From Bacteroidota bacterium (GTDB taxonomy: Bacteria > Bacteroidota > Bacteroidia > Bacteroidales > CAIXZF01), in contig JAKLIX010000005.1 in the NCBI GenBank assembly GCA_022709385.1, forward strand, positions 160,648 through 224,647: 64,000 bases of DNA, given 5' to 3'. A program made the position numbers and the translations under genes. The notes below the pieces were generated by a model. That model was given only the letters and a program-made list of their open reading frames with translations. It was not told the origin of the DNA and searched no databases. The first letter of the stretch is position 1, and every line of letters begins with the position of its first letter. Shown one piece after another: positions 30,505-39,860 of the stretch.

Positions 30505-33093
30505 TCACTCCACGATGAATTCATCGCAGAACAGCCAGGCTATTTTTCCGCTGCCCGGATGCCAGGCCGGACAGGTTTTCACTCCTTCTGCCCGGATTTT
30601 GACATACCGGTAGCGGCCCGGCGGAACCCTGGCCTCCACCACCTTCCGCGCTGTCTTCATCCGTTCTTCCACACCCGCAGCCGGCAGCTTCAGGCTTGAT
30701 ATCTCTCTGTAGTGCCTGCCATCGGCCGACAGCAGGAAGGAAACCCGCAAGGGCAGGAATATCCAATCGTTGGGCGAGCCGAGAAAGGCCGCTTCAACCT
30801 TTTTCAATGCACAGGCCTGCCCCAGATCCACCACTGCCTCAAGATCACTGCCCTCAAAACCCTGCCAGTGCTCCGCATAGTTCAGGCTTCCCGTAATCCC
30901 GTCGGTCAGCGCCATCGCACCACCGGCTGGATACTTCTTGCTATAATCCGTCAGGTATTGTACCGCCTTACCCATGGCCAGGTGACTGCCTGCCACACGG
31001 CCATAAACCTTCCCCTGCCTGAATCGCTCCATCTTCTTTAAAGCCAGGTGGTTGTATGCTGCAAGGCTGATCATGCCACCCGGCCTGCTGCCGGACGGTT
31101 GCAGGATCATTGCATGCCCCCCGGCCTTGCTGATGGCGGCAAAAACGGTATCCCCACGCCTGACAGGCACCCGCAGGCATTCATGCGCTTCAGGATTGCT
31201 TTCCCAATCGGTTTCAGCGGCGTCGCAATATATCTCGGCCAGATAATCCCTGTCCGGATCAAGAAAACCTAAGGGTATATGCAGCAAACAGTCATACGAT
31301 CCCGTCAGGGCGCCGGTAAACCAGCGATGGCCGCTTTTACGGGCAATACAGACATGCTTCCCCGGCGCTCCGTCGATTACCCTGCTGGCCTGCCAGGTAC
31401 AGGGGACTTCCTCCACAAAACGAAGCGCAGCCTTCCCGGTATAATTTTCCGGCAGGTCGGATACCATCATCATCGGACTGTAAAATACCACAAACATGGC
31501 CAGTTGATGTGTAAGCGTACAATACAGTCTCTTGCCTGCCTCCGGACTGTGGATGATGTGAAAGATACCCGGTGTATAGTCTAATGGCCCGGCTACCATG
31601 CGGGTGAAGGGAAGGATGGTGGCATGGGAAGGCGGGGTGGCCCTGTAACCTGCATTCCATTCATTCCCCCTCACCGCTTCCTGGGTCATCAGGTTAGGCC
31701 AGCTGCGGCACAGTCCGGTCGGTTTGATGCTTTCATGTACATCCAGGTTTATTTGATAGCGGGCCGCAGTCTCCACAACCCGCTGGAAATGCCTGACCAT
31801 GGTTTGTCCGTGATGATGTTGCCCTTCCGGCAGAATGCTTCCGGCATATCCGGTTTTCAGGTAATGGATTCCCAGGCGCCGGCATAAATCAAAAGCCGCC
31901 TCCATCTGACGTTCATATTCCGGAATGTTCCCCCCGGTTTCATGGTGGGCAATGAAAGCCACCTGCTTCGACCGGGCATAGGCAAGCACTTCTTCCAGAT
32001 CGAAAAAGGCGTTGGGCGTACAAAAATCCTGCATGGGGATCATGCCGGAGGCCCAGCTTTCCCAGCCCTTATTCCATCCTTCTGCAAGAAATCCGCCAAT
32101 CCGATGGGCCGCTGCAAAATCGATGTATTCCTTCGCCCAGGCAGTAGTGGCCCCCAGCCTCGGACCTTCTTTCCAGGTGAACTGCCCGGTATGCATCCCC
32201 CACCAGATCCCGTTGAACTTCAGCGGCCTGATCCAGCCTGTGTCCTCCAACCTGCATGCATCATTCAGATTTTCAATAAGATGCGACTCAATTAAGCCAC
32301 CCGGGCGGTCTGCGATCAACAGGCAACGCCAGGGTGTGGTAAAGGGGGTGGCCACCCTGGCACAGATGCCGCCGGGTCCGGGCCATAAGCCGGAAGTGAA
32401 GGCGGCCGTGCCGGAAGAATCCTTCAAAAGGAACATTTCCGGATAATCCAGCAGGGCCGCTTCATGAAGGCAAAGGCTCACCCCGCCGGCACTGCAGACG
32501 GTCAGGGGAGTTGCAGCCGCGGCTATATAGTCCAGGGGTGATGTCCGGTAAAGCGACTCATAAGCAAACTCATCATGCGGGATCCACCAGGCCGTATCAT
32601 TGGAAGCGAAACGGAAGCCGCTGTGTTCGGCAGTGACCAGCAGGCTGTCGTACTTTCCTTCCTCATCCAGCACATAACGAAAGGCAATTCCATCGTTGTA
32701 AGCCCTGATTATGAGCCGGAAGGAACGGCGCAAGGGGGTGATTTCCCGGAAGGTGATGTCCGTTTCGTTGTAATGGTTTCTCACGACAGCATCTGTCCCG
32801 TACAGCGGTTTCCAGCTGTCGTCCACAGATCGCTTTTCTGTGTGTATGATCTCCAGGCTGTCGTCAAGAGGCGGGGCATTGCCAAAGCTGAAACCGAGCC
32901 CCGACCTGTTAAGCAGTGCCTTCCCAATATAGTGGACGGCATAGGCAGGAATTCCATGCTCAGCAGACACTTCAACGGAAATGCTTCCATCGGGAGAGGC
33001 GGTAATGATAGAGGATTCCGGAGGCTTACAGGATGACAGCAGGCAACAGGCCGCCGTCAGTGACAGCATCAGGATGTGGTTGGCCGCTCCCAT
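30505..33093 (-). CDS. Glycoside hydrolase family 97 lipoprotein
   Basis: An 862-residue exported glycosidase. The lipoprotein signal has the lipobox LLSSC. The GH97 beta-sandwich (about 30-290) and TIM-barrel (about 290-600) show WIPHDEFAYES, FNGIWWGMHTGQ, GFLAEGWNKGWE, HYLKTGYAG and NLDVHESIKPTGLCRSWPN. Known of the family: alpha-glucosidases such as SusB and alpha-galactosidases. The KTGY stretch resembles the inverting SusB-like group more than the retaining KxDF type, but this is only a visual judgement. A C-terminal galactose-binding-like domain (about 720-860) follows. It sits between an AraC/GyrI regulator and an esterase on the same strand, with no SusCD pair nearby. Confidence 0.88.
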   Translation of the reverse strand: MGAANHILMLSLTAACCLLSSCKPPESSIITASPDGSISVEVSAEHGIPAYAVHYIGKALLNRSGLGFSFGNAPPLDDSLEIIHTEKRSVDDSWKPLYGTDAVVRNHYNETDITFREITPLRRSFRLIIRAYNDGIAFRYVLDEEGKYDSLLVTAEHSGFRFASNDTAWWIPHDEFAYESLYRTSPLDYIAAAATPLTVCSAGGVSLCLHEAALLDYPEMFLLKDSSGTAAFTSGLWPGPGGICARVATPFTTPWRCLLIADRPGGLIESHLIENLNDACRLEDTGWIRPLKFNGIWWGMHTGQFTWKEGPRLGATTAWAKEYIDFAAAHRIGGFLAEGWNKGWESWASGMIPMQDFCTPNAFFDLEEVLAYARSKQVAFIAHHETGGNIPEYERQMEAAFDLCRRLGIHYLKTGYAGSILPEGQHHHGQTMVRHFQRVVETAARYQINLDVHESIKPTGLCRSWPNLMTQEAVRGNEWNAGYRATPPSHATILPFTRMVAGPLDYTPGIFHIIHSPEAGKRLYCTLTHQLAMFVVFYSPMMMVSDLPENYTGKAALRFVEEVPCTWQASRVIDGAPGKHVCIARKSGHRWFTGALTGSYDCLLHIPLGFLDPDRDYLAEIYCDAAETDWESNPEAHECLRVPVRRGDTVFAAISKAGGHAMILQPSGSRPGGMISLAAYNHLALKKMERFRQGKVYGRVAGSHLAMGKAVQYLTDYSKKYPAGGAMALTDGITGSLNYAEHWQGFEGSDLEAVVDLGQACALKKVEAAFLGSPNDWIFLPLRVSFLLSADGRHYREISSLKLPAAGVEERMKTARKVVEARVPPGRYRYVKIRAEGVKTCPAWHPGSGKIAWLFCDEFIVE

Positions 33094-33127
33094 CTGGCAA
33101 TGCCCCGTCTGTTAAACTGAATTTCCA

Positions 33128-34069
33128 TCACAGGGCTTTCACAGGTACACAGATATCCACGATAAATTTCCCGTCGCGCGGTTCTTCGGGGTACATCTCG
33201 AAGCAGGGTTTATCGTCGGGCTGATAACCGCTTGCCGGGAACCACTGCCCGTACACCCACTCCCATGCCTGCTGGAACTCATCGGCGCCCACTTCAAAGC
33301 GGGCGATGACGTAAAGTGCCGCCTCCAGTTCCATTTTACCCACTTCCCCATCAACCCTGGTATCCGGAGGAACCGTAATCGATACACTCATGCGCAACTT
33401 GTCCTCCGTGGTTACGTTCGGATCGTCGTGATACACCACCAGGGCTGTGAAACCGGGCCCGCCAATGAGTCCGCGGGGTCCGGCCCAGGTAAACAGCCTG
33501 TTCCAGAGCGATTCAAAAAGTTTCTCGTTGCCCTTATAAGGGCCGATGTGCCTGATATAGGCCAGTGTCATCTTCGGAAGTTCCCTGACTTCCACACTTT
33601 TGTTCATTTTCATGTTGGTCCTCCATTGTAAAGTTTGTGATTCCGGACAAAAATACATGGAAGGGGCAGGTAAGGCTTGTTGCATATTGCGATCCGTTTG
33701 ACTCAGATTGCCGGACCGGCATTTTTCTTTCAGGTAGCGGGTAGCGGAAATGCCGAAATGCTTCCTGAAATTCCTGGAAAATACCGCAATATCGGTGAAA
33801 CCAACCGTCATGGCTATGGCTGTGATGCTCTCCCTTCGCCCGGCAGCCATCAGATAAGCCGCTTTCTCAAGCCTGACCCTTACAATGAACTGAAAGGGCG
33901 TTTCATGCATCAGGGCCTGAAATATCCTGTGAAAATGAAACCTGGAGAAATTCGCCACCCCGGCAAGTTCCCCGAGGGTGAACTGCTTCTCGTAATTCCT
34001 GTCAATATAATCGAGAACCTTGTTGATCCTGGCCTTATAGATATCCCCTGTCTGAGGTGATGGCGTCAT
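33128..34069 (-). CDS. AraC-family regulator with GyrI-like effector domain
   Basis: A 313-residue one-component regulator. The N-terminal part (about 12-112) carries two helix-turn-helices with the AraC signature (FSRFHFHRIFQALMHETPFQF and FTDIAVFSRNFRKHFG). The C-terminal part (about 155-313) is a GyrI-like/effector-binding domain (VEVRELPKMTLAYIRHIGPY). This is the Rob/SoxS-plus-GyrI architecture that binds amphipathic small molecules. Genes on both sides run the same way with gaps of 10 and 34 nt, so it is probably co-transcribed with, and may control, the GH97-esterase genes. Confidence 0.88.
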   Translation of the reverse strand: MTPSPQTGDIYKARINKVLDYIDRNYEKQFTLGELAGVANFSRFHFHRIFQALMHETPFQFIVRVRLEKAAYLMAAGRRESITAIAMTVGFTDIAVFSRNFRKHFGISATRYLKEKCRSGNLSQTDRNMQQALPAPSMYFCPESQTLQWRTNMKMNKSVEVRELPKMTLAYIRHIGPYKGNEKLFESLWNRLFTWAGPRGLIGGPGFTALVVYHDDPNVTTEDKLRMSVSITVPPDTRVDGEVGKMELEAALYVIARFEVGADEFQQAWEWVYGQWFPASGYQPDDKPCFEMYPEEPRDGKFIVDICVPVKAL

Positions 34070-34079
34070 GAACCAGGGA

Positions 34080-35135
34080 CTATGGTTGCGGTGTCGATTC
34101 CTTCTCTTCGCTGACCCTGTTTAAAGCCCTGGCGTACATCGCCTGCAGATAATTCATGGTCTCGGCCTGCAACATGCGTGCATGCAGGATCTCGGCATTG
34201 ATCCAGATAAGACTGGAAGTCACCGTGTATGCACAACAATCTTCATCCGTTCCGCAGGAGGAGGCTGAATCCGCTTCCATATCCGGGAAAAAGAGGTCCA
34301 GCATCTCCTGCCCCCTCGAATTGGTGTTTTCCTTCATGAATTCCCGGTACTGAGCGTATTTCAGGTGATACAGAGAATCTTTGGCCGGATCACAAAAATA
34401 CCGGCAAGCCGCTTTTGTATCGGTCAGGTTGCAGAGGTTCTGCACCGAATCCCAGGGGATGACTTCATCGTCGGCCATGAACATGAGATCCTCCCCAGCC
34501 GATTTCAGGTAGGCGATCAGGCTGTCGGTCGCGGCGTTCACCTGCACGGCCTTCTCCATGTAAGCCTGTGCCTGTGGATTGACCGCGGCGCCCTGATCGA
34601 AATTGGCAAACATGCTGTTCGACTTTTCCGTGAAATACCCTATCTCCTTGTTCTGTGTCTCTATTACTCCCAGAAATTCCCTGAACATTCCCCTGGGGAT
34701 GGTGATCAGTTCCAGAAAAACCCAGATGGTAAGTACCAGGGCGGAGGCAATGGAAAAAGTATGTCCCGTGAGGGATCTGACCTCATCCGGGTCTTTAAAG
34801 GCCTGAATGACAGAGAGAATGATCGTAATGATCAGGAGGGAATAGCCTGCACAACTGAGGCCGATTGCAAAAAACCAGTGATACGATTTTGCGAGCAGGG
34901 TGAATCCGAACATAAACATGGTCAGAAAAGCCGCAAATACGATCAGCTTTCCCAGGATGGAAACCGCCTGTTTGTAACGGACAAGGAACCATAAAGGCAG
35001 AAAACCGAGGCAAAAGACAATGCATCCGGCCAGCAGGAGCACGGCTGCTCCGGGCCAGTGCTGCAGTTTAAACCAGGCAAAAAGGGCAATAAGCACTACG
35101 GCCAGATACCCAAAAAAGATACTTAACTTTTTCAT
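34080..35135 (-). CDS. Multi-pass membrane protein with periplasmic Cys-rich domain
   Basis: Not a recognised family. The 351-residue product has four to five transmembrane helices in the first 145 residues (helices near 3-20, 28-50, 58-80, 85-108 and 127-147). A large extracytoplasmic domain (about 150-351) follows, with several Cys residues (CNLTDTKAACRYFC and SSCGTDEDCC). The first helix pair, with WFKLQHWPGA, is reminiscent of GldL-like proteins, but the match is weak. It heads the operon with the AraC/GyrI regulator (10-nt gap), so a sensory or transport role tied to that regulator is possible. The ATG at 35135 is chosen over 35141 because it opens the typical MKKLSIFF start. Confidence 0.6.
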   Translation of the reverse strand: MKKLSIFFGYLAVVLIALFAWFKLQHWPGAAVLLLAGCIVFCLGFLPLWFLVRYKQAVSILGKLIVFAAFLTMFMFGFTLLAKSYHWFFAIGLSCAGYSLLIITIILSVIQAFKDPDEVRSLTGHTFSIASALVLTIWVFLELITIPRGMFREFLGVIETQNKEIGYFTEKSNSMFANFDQGAAVNPQAQAYMEKAVQVNAATDSLIAYLKSAGEDLMFMADDEVIPWDSVQNLCNLTDTKAACRYFCDPAKDSLYHLKYAQYREFMKENTNSRGQEMLDLFFPDMEADSASSCGTDEDCCAYTVTSSLIWINAEILHARMLQAETMNYLQAMYARALNRVSEEKESTPQP

Positions 35136-35176
35136 AAGCAACAGTTTATTACATTAATACCAACTTTTGGAAGATA

Positions 35177-35184
35177 CAAATGTA
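35177..35184 (-). promoter_or_regulatory. Candidate -7 box for the 35135 operon
   Basis: TACATTTG on the minus strand fits the Bacteroidetes -7 pattern about 40 nt upstream of the start codon; no good -33 element seen. The rest of the 203-bp gap to the neighbouring gene holds an A-rich run and nothing else I recognise. Confidence 0.35.
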
Positions 35185-35338
35185 AATTAAATATCACCTT
35201 GAATAAAGAAACTACAAGTGATTAGCAAAAAAAAAAGCACCTGGCTTCATGCCGGCAACTGCCCACGGATTCGCAATTGCCGCTTGTCATCATTTTACTG
35301 ACATTGTCGCGCTTTGCACCGTTTCGGTTGTAACCCGC

Positions 35339-37438
35339 TTACCTGATTTTCAGGAACCTGGCGGATTGTATCCCATTCCGGTTTCTCAGGCAGATGAAAT
35401 ACAGTCCGGGCTTCAGATCTCCCACACTGACAAGGGCCTTGGACGAGCCTTCGACAGTGCCGCTGCGAACAATTCTCCCCGGAAGGTCCAGGATGTCAAA
35501 CACCGCGCTCATAGGCTCACCTGTCCTGACAATGTACATGATGTCCCTCACCGGATTCGGATATAGCAGGAGGCTTTGCTCAGGTCTTTCCGGCGAAACC
35601 ACTCCTGAAAAAGAACCGCCGCAGGGAGTAGTATCATGATAAAAGGAATACCTCACCTGATCAACCCTGTCTGTCAACAGGTTAACCGCTGCGGAAGGAA
35701 GACTGTCGGTATACTGCCGTGCCCAGACAAAGGCGACATCCAGTTCCTGCCTGTCTCCCGGAAGGAATGTGAACGGCCCCATGGAGGCAACTCCTCTCCA
35801 GTCCTGGGGAAGGTTTTCGGGACGACTCTCATCCCAGATCAGTCCGCTTCCCCCGGCACCGGTCTGATAGAAATCCGGCTGATTCCCGCCGGTTCCCCAG
35901 TTACATGGATCCGACAGGCCGGGGAACATGAAACGGCATCCCTGGTAAAACCCGCCCCAGTCGGGATGACCAATACCCCCGTAGGCCATCGGTTCTCCAT
36001 CCAGCCATATCCCTTTCATCATCTTGTAAAAGGAAGTATCAACTTCAGGATCCTTGTTATAACCCTGGTTGACATTAATCGGTGCGATGAATCCGGTCAA
36101 ACCCATACGCTCATTGTCAATGATGCTGTCGCCGAAATGAACTCCGTTGATATTCATCCCGCAAACAGGATTACCCTGTGGATCGACGGCAGGATTGTCA
36201 AGATTGTCGGGATCCAGAAAAGGTCCTGCAAGGATAGTGGTTGAAATGGCCGGAGGGAAAGCCCCGTAGCCGTATGGCACGTTCTGACCGTCTGTTTTCA
36301 CGGCGTTCAGGGTATAAAAACTACCCCTTGCGACGTCACACCTGACAAAGTCATCACTGGAATATCCCAGGTCAGTATCTGCAAAAAATGCAAGATAGGT
36401 GTCATGATATGTATTAGCTGAGCGGTTAAGAATATTATAGTGGAAAAAGATGGTATACGCCAGCGCAGAATCCTCCGGACAATCGAAGGCATAAGCCATG
36501 CCGAGTATTTCGAGTCCCATCGTCTTCCCACCTGTTTCACCATGCGGCCAGCGTGTATCATTGTATATAAAACATACACACTGATCGCCTTTTATCAGGG
36601 GATAATCTCCTGCCTGTGGCTCATAAACACCATTGTTGTTCCAGTCGTGAAAGGGTGCCAGCATGCCTGCCTCACCAATGGTAGCATTGCCATTTCCCGG
36701 CCAGTTTATGATGGCCTCAGGTGGCTGATAACCAGCTGCCCACCAGTGTGTTTTATGGTATTCTACCTCATTCCTGCTAACTTTCCACACCCTGTTTCGC
36801 AGGCTGTCGGCGGCTTGTGAAAACAATGCAGGATTCATTACCGGACCCGGCCAGAAATCACTTCCTCTCTTAAGGAAATGATTTGCCGAAAGATGCAACG
36901 CACCATTGCTGTTCAGACCTCCCATCCACAAGGAACAGGTAAATACGGCGGAGGTACCTCCGCCGGCCGGAACCTGAAAGCAAGGATTGGCATTCATCCC
37001 GTCTGACTGATAATTCAGATCCCAAAAGTGTGAGCCATTGCTGTTTATAAGTGCACTGACACGGTTGATATTCAGGGTATCGTGCGCATGCCCGTGAAAC
37101 CAGACATACAGCCAGCCCGGTGCTGACGCTGTGTCGATCGAATCCCAAACATAATAAGGGTACATTTTAAACAGTCCGTTCTTACCCAGGCACTCAGCTA
37201 TGGTGAAATTCCATTTTACAGAGGTATCAGTAAAAAGCACAGCCTGAGGCGCCTTATAAACATATACAGGATCCCCGTCGGGATCATGGTCATTGTCTGT
37301 CACATAGACCATCACTATCCTGTTCAGATGGTAAACATGAATGGTATCATTCTCTGCAACAGGCGGGTTGTTTTGCCCGCCGGCCTGAAGACAGCTGAGA
37401 AGGATCAGCGGACTGATGTAATATTTTACGGTCCTCAC
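35339..37438 (-). CDS. T9SS-exported surface protein, paralogue of the 13.2 kb cargo
   Basis: A 699-residue exported protein. Order: signal peptide (1-21), a cadherin-like/Big_9-type segment (about 25-62, PPVAENDTIHVY then NDHDPDGDP), a large module (about 130-575) shared with the 1379-residue cargo, and a T9SS type A sorting domain (last ~75 residues, LLLYPNPVRD to the C-terminus). Shared segments include SLWMGGLNSNGALHL, SDFWPGPV, WPGNGNATIG, GDSIIDNERMG, FMFPGLSDPCNWGTGG and FQTGAGG-like YQTGAGGSGLIW. No enzyme motif is recognised. It follows the C10 peptidase gene by 17 nt, so the two are likely co-transcribed. Confidence 0.85.
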   Translation of the reverse strand: MRTVKYYISPLILLSCLQAGGQNNPPVAENDTIHVYHLNRIVMVYVTDNDHDPDGDPVYVYKAPQAVLFTDTSVKWNFTIAECLGKNGLFKMYPYYVWDSIDTASAPGWLYVWFHGHAHDTLNINRVSALINSNGSHFWDLNYQSDGMNANPCFQVPAGGGTSAVFTCSLWMGGLNSNGALHLSANHFLKRGSDFWPGPVMNPALFSQAADSLRNRVWKVSRNEVEYHKTHWWAAGYQPPEAIINWPGNGNATIGEAGMLAPFHDWNNNGVYEPQAGDYPLIKGDQCVCFIYNDTRWPHGETGGKTMGLEILGMAYAFDCPEDSALAYTIFFHYNILNRSANTYHDTYLAFFADTDLGYSSDDFVRCDVARGSFYTLNAVKTDGQNVPYGYGAFPPAISTTILAGPFLDPDNLDNPAVDPQGNPVCGMNINGVHFGDSIIDNERMGLTGFIAPINVNQGYNKDPEVDTSFYKMMKGIWLDGEPMAYGGIGHPDWGGFYQGCRFMFPGLSDPCNWGTGGNQPDFYQTGAGGSGLIWDESRPENLPQDWRGVASMGPFTFLPGDRQELDVAFVWARQYTDSLPSAAVNLLTDRVDQVRYSFYHDTTPCGGSFSGVVSPERPEQSLLLYPNPVRDIMYIVRTGEPMSAVFDILDLPGRIVRSGTVEGSSKALVSVGDLKPGLYFICLRNRNGIQSARFLKIR

Positions 37439-37455
37439 AGGACTAAGTATTTGTT

Positions 37456-39585
37456 TTACAATTTAATAAGTTTCTTTGTGCTCTCCTGCCCGGCAACAGT
37501 CATCCTGAGAAAATACAAGCCGCCGGGCAGGCTAGCCAGGTCAATCCTGCGTACATGCGCTCCGGCAGCCAGCTCCGCCTGCGGCAATGCTGCCAGCATC
37601 CTTCCATAGACATCGAAAACCGCGATCGCTACATTTTCCTTTGCGGATAAGGTGAACCTTAGCTCCGCCATATCAGCGGCAGGGTTGGGACTCACCTGCC
37701 AAACAACCTCCTGTTGCGGCTCATTGATCCCGGTACCCACATCATAATGCACCTCCCAGCCGTTTGCCTGCATGGAATGATTGGTCATAAAAGCCAGCAG
37801 CATTTGACCACTTGGAGCCTCAACCGGATCAGGAGGCGTGAAATACAGGCCGCTGATCTCAGCCAGCAGGTCCTGTGATACAGCATCGTAAACCTTCAGG
37901 ACATCTTTGCCGGCTTCGGTGGAGAAATAATTGAAATACAGTGTTAAGGTGTCGTTGATGCCGGGATCGATCAGCCACTGGCAAACGCTGGAATTATTGT
38001 AATAAAAACTCCCGCTGCCATCGTCGAAGGTGGCGGCAGGCGCCGTCAGGCTGGTGGTTCCGGTGCACCAGACCGGACGGGTAGTCGTGTAGTTCAGGTA
38101 GAATCCGGGGGCAGTCCCGCTTCCGTTGGTAATCAGCTCCACCAGTACTTTGTTCCCGGAAGAAACTATATTGGGCGGGATCAGCGTACCCGTCAGCTCT
38201 GCCAGTAGGGGCGCGGTATTGGCGTCCCCGTCGTAAAACCTCAGGATGTCTCCGTCCGCCGCAATATCAAGCTTCACCATGGTGATGGTGATCTTGGTGA
38301 TGGAATCCATCGCGGTTTGGGGAGAGATCAGCCAATATGCTTCCGTATTGTTGAGGTAGTCGTTCAGCGGTCCGCTTCCGTCGGCAATGCTCCCCTCCCA
38401 GTGGGTCAGGGTATCCGTTCCCGAAGCATAGGGGGGGTAGGTAAAGTTGACTGAATCGGGATATACCTCCGCGGCCATTACCTGCTCATAATTAAAGCCC
38501 TGGACATTGCTGATGTAATAATAGCCGTTGCTGGTACCGCCCCAACCGAGATTGAAATGAAAAAAAGCGGAATCCTGGTAGCCGTCACACACAAAGGCGT
38601 GGCCCGCACCGGAAACCGGGTTGCCCGAGTAATACAGGGGCAGCTTCCTGTCAAGATTGTCCTTCATAACGGCAATCCAGTCTTCGTATGTAAGGCTGTC
38701 ACGCTCATACCACTGGTATTGGTTGGTCTTAAAGAAATACCATAGGGAATCATTATCAAGGCCGACCATCCCCGCCGAACCGTTCTCATGATAATCCATA
38801 TGCAGCCCGATCCCGATGTGATAGAGGAACTCAGCCACTGCCAGGTTAACCTTGGAAAGATGATCCGTCATTTCATCGAAACGGTAGACAGCGTCCCCGA
38901 AGTTGGCCGACAACTGTCCGAATTCCGGATGAGAAAACGGCATATATGAGGTGTACCCCCTCCCGGAGGGCGGCCAGCGGAAATAATACAATACCTGCCC
39001 TGCGGCCGTGGCCATGCATCCGGCCCAGGTATTGCCGCCGGAACCGCCCGAAACTGCCGGCGGAGTAAAGTAATTATAGGGCCAGCCCTGATCCCAGCGC
39101 GTGGTCAGCAACGGGCCCACACTTCCCCAGGAAGGCAGTGCGGGTTTGGCGGAAAAACCCTCCGCCCGATAATGTACCCAGCTTTCCGCAATACCGGCAT
39201 CCTGCAATGTCTGATGCAGATCCATATGCCTGAGCATTTGCATATTCTGCTCCATCAGGTCACGGCTGGCTGGCACCTCCAGTCCCACATCAAACACATC
39301 CTCAAAGGAATAGGCCAGCACCGGGTACAAACGGTCATCGGCCGAAACAACCACATAGCCGCCATGCAGGAAGGAACATACATGAAACCAGTCCTTCCCC
39401 TCTGTGGAATGGGTGTGTATGCTCTTGATATTCAATGACTCAGGATTACAGTCCCTCCTGAAGCATTCCGATTTTTCCTTGAAAAAGCGCATGGCCACCT
39501 TTGAAGCCACACCGGCAGGAACATTCCCCGCAAAGTTCCATACTGTGAGAAACAATGCGGTTAACAGGAGACAAGTTCTTTTCAT
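37456..39585 (-). CDS. C10 (streptopain-like) cysteine peptidase, T9SS-exported
   Basis: A 709-residue secreted protease. Order: signal peptide (about 1-20), an inhibitory prodomain of the Spi/I69 type (about 25-130, with GYVVVSADDRLYPVLAYS), the C10 catalytic domain with Cys190 in TWAGCMATA and His329 in GAGHAFVCDGY, then FNLGWGG. Two CUB-like beta-sandwich domains (about 395-510 and 510-625) and a T9SS sorting tail (SPNPAADMAELRF to KLIKL) follow. Relatives include streptopain, PrtT and interpain, which degrade host or food proteins. The promoter on the minus strand just upstream looks good. Confidence 0.9.
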   Translation of the reverse strand: MKRTCLLLTALFLTVWNFAGNVPAGVASKVAMRFFKEKSECFRRDCNPESLNIKSIHTHSTEGKDWFHVCSFLHGGYVVVSADDRLYPVLAYSFEDVFDVGLEVPASRDLMEQNMQMLRHMDLHQTLQDAGIAESWVHYRAEGFSAKPALPSWGSVGPLLTTRWDQGWPYNYFTPPAVSGGSGGNTWAGCMATAAGQVLYYFRWPPSGRGYTSYMPFSHPEFGQLSANFGDAVYRFDEMTDHLSKVNLAVAEFLYHIGIGLHMDYHENGSAGMVGLDNDSLWYFFKTNQYQWYERDSLTYEDWIAVMKDNLDRKLPLYYSGNPVSGAGHAFVCDGYQDSAFFHFNLGWGGTSNGYYYISNVQGFNYEQVMAAEVYPDSVNFTYPPYASGTDTLTHWEGSIADGSGPLNDYLNNTEAYWLISPQTAMDSITKITITMVKLDIAADGDILRFYDGDANTAPLLAELTGTLIPPNIVSSGNKVLVELITNGSGTAPGFYLNYTTTRPVWCTGTTSLTAPAATFDDGSGSFYYNNSSVCQWLIDPGINDTLTLYFNYFSTEAGKDVLKVYDAVSQDLLAEISGLYFTPPDPVEAPSGQMLLAFMTNHSMQANGWEVHYDVGTGINEPQQEVVWQVSPNPAADMAELRFTLSAKENVAIAVFDVYGRMLAALPQAELAAGAHVRRIDLASLPGGLYFLRMTVAGQESTKKLIKL

Positions 39586-39615
39586 CGTATGAAAATTTTG
39601 TGAATAATTACTTAG

Positions 39616-39646
39616 CGAATATACATAATTTCGGGAGCCCTGTCAA
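39616..39646 (-). promoter_or_regulatory. Promoter of the C10 peptidase operon
   Basis: On the minus strand TTG, 20 nt, TATATTCG, one base off consensus, about 31 nt before the peptidase ATG. Confidence 0.5.
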
Positions 39647-39724
39647 GAGGGTCAATGAAACATACCGACACGGAATGAGTTTGCGAGAAAAGTTCGATCC
39701 AGGGGTGTGCGGCATTATTCCTAT

Positions 39725-39760
39725 TAAACAGCTTTGCATTCGCAAACCTGTCAAGTATGA
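39725..39760. repeat. Palindromic repeat, copy 1
   Basis: TTTGC-ATTC-GCAAA flanked by ACAG and CTGT, then CAAGTATGA. Nearly identical, apart from the loop and the outer left arm, to the sequence at 60967-61006 in the AT-rich island. It lies in the 275-bp gap between the divergent peptidase and DUF3108 genes. Confidence 0.6.
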
Positions 39761-39826
39761 GTATAATTACAGCAAAACCGTCTTCCGTATTCCGTCAAAC
39801 AAGAGGTCAAACTTTTGGCCTGCTTT

Positions 39827-39854
39827 TTGTTTAATCCGGATTGATGTACCTTTG
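39827..39854 (+). promoter_or_regulatory. Promoter abutting the DUF3108 gene start
   Basis: TTG, 17 nt, TACCTTTG, a full -7 match whose last base lies six nucleotides before the ATG. The predicted transcript would begin at or within a base or two of the start codon. Confidence 0.5.
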
Positions 39855-39860
39855 CATAAG

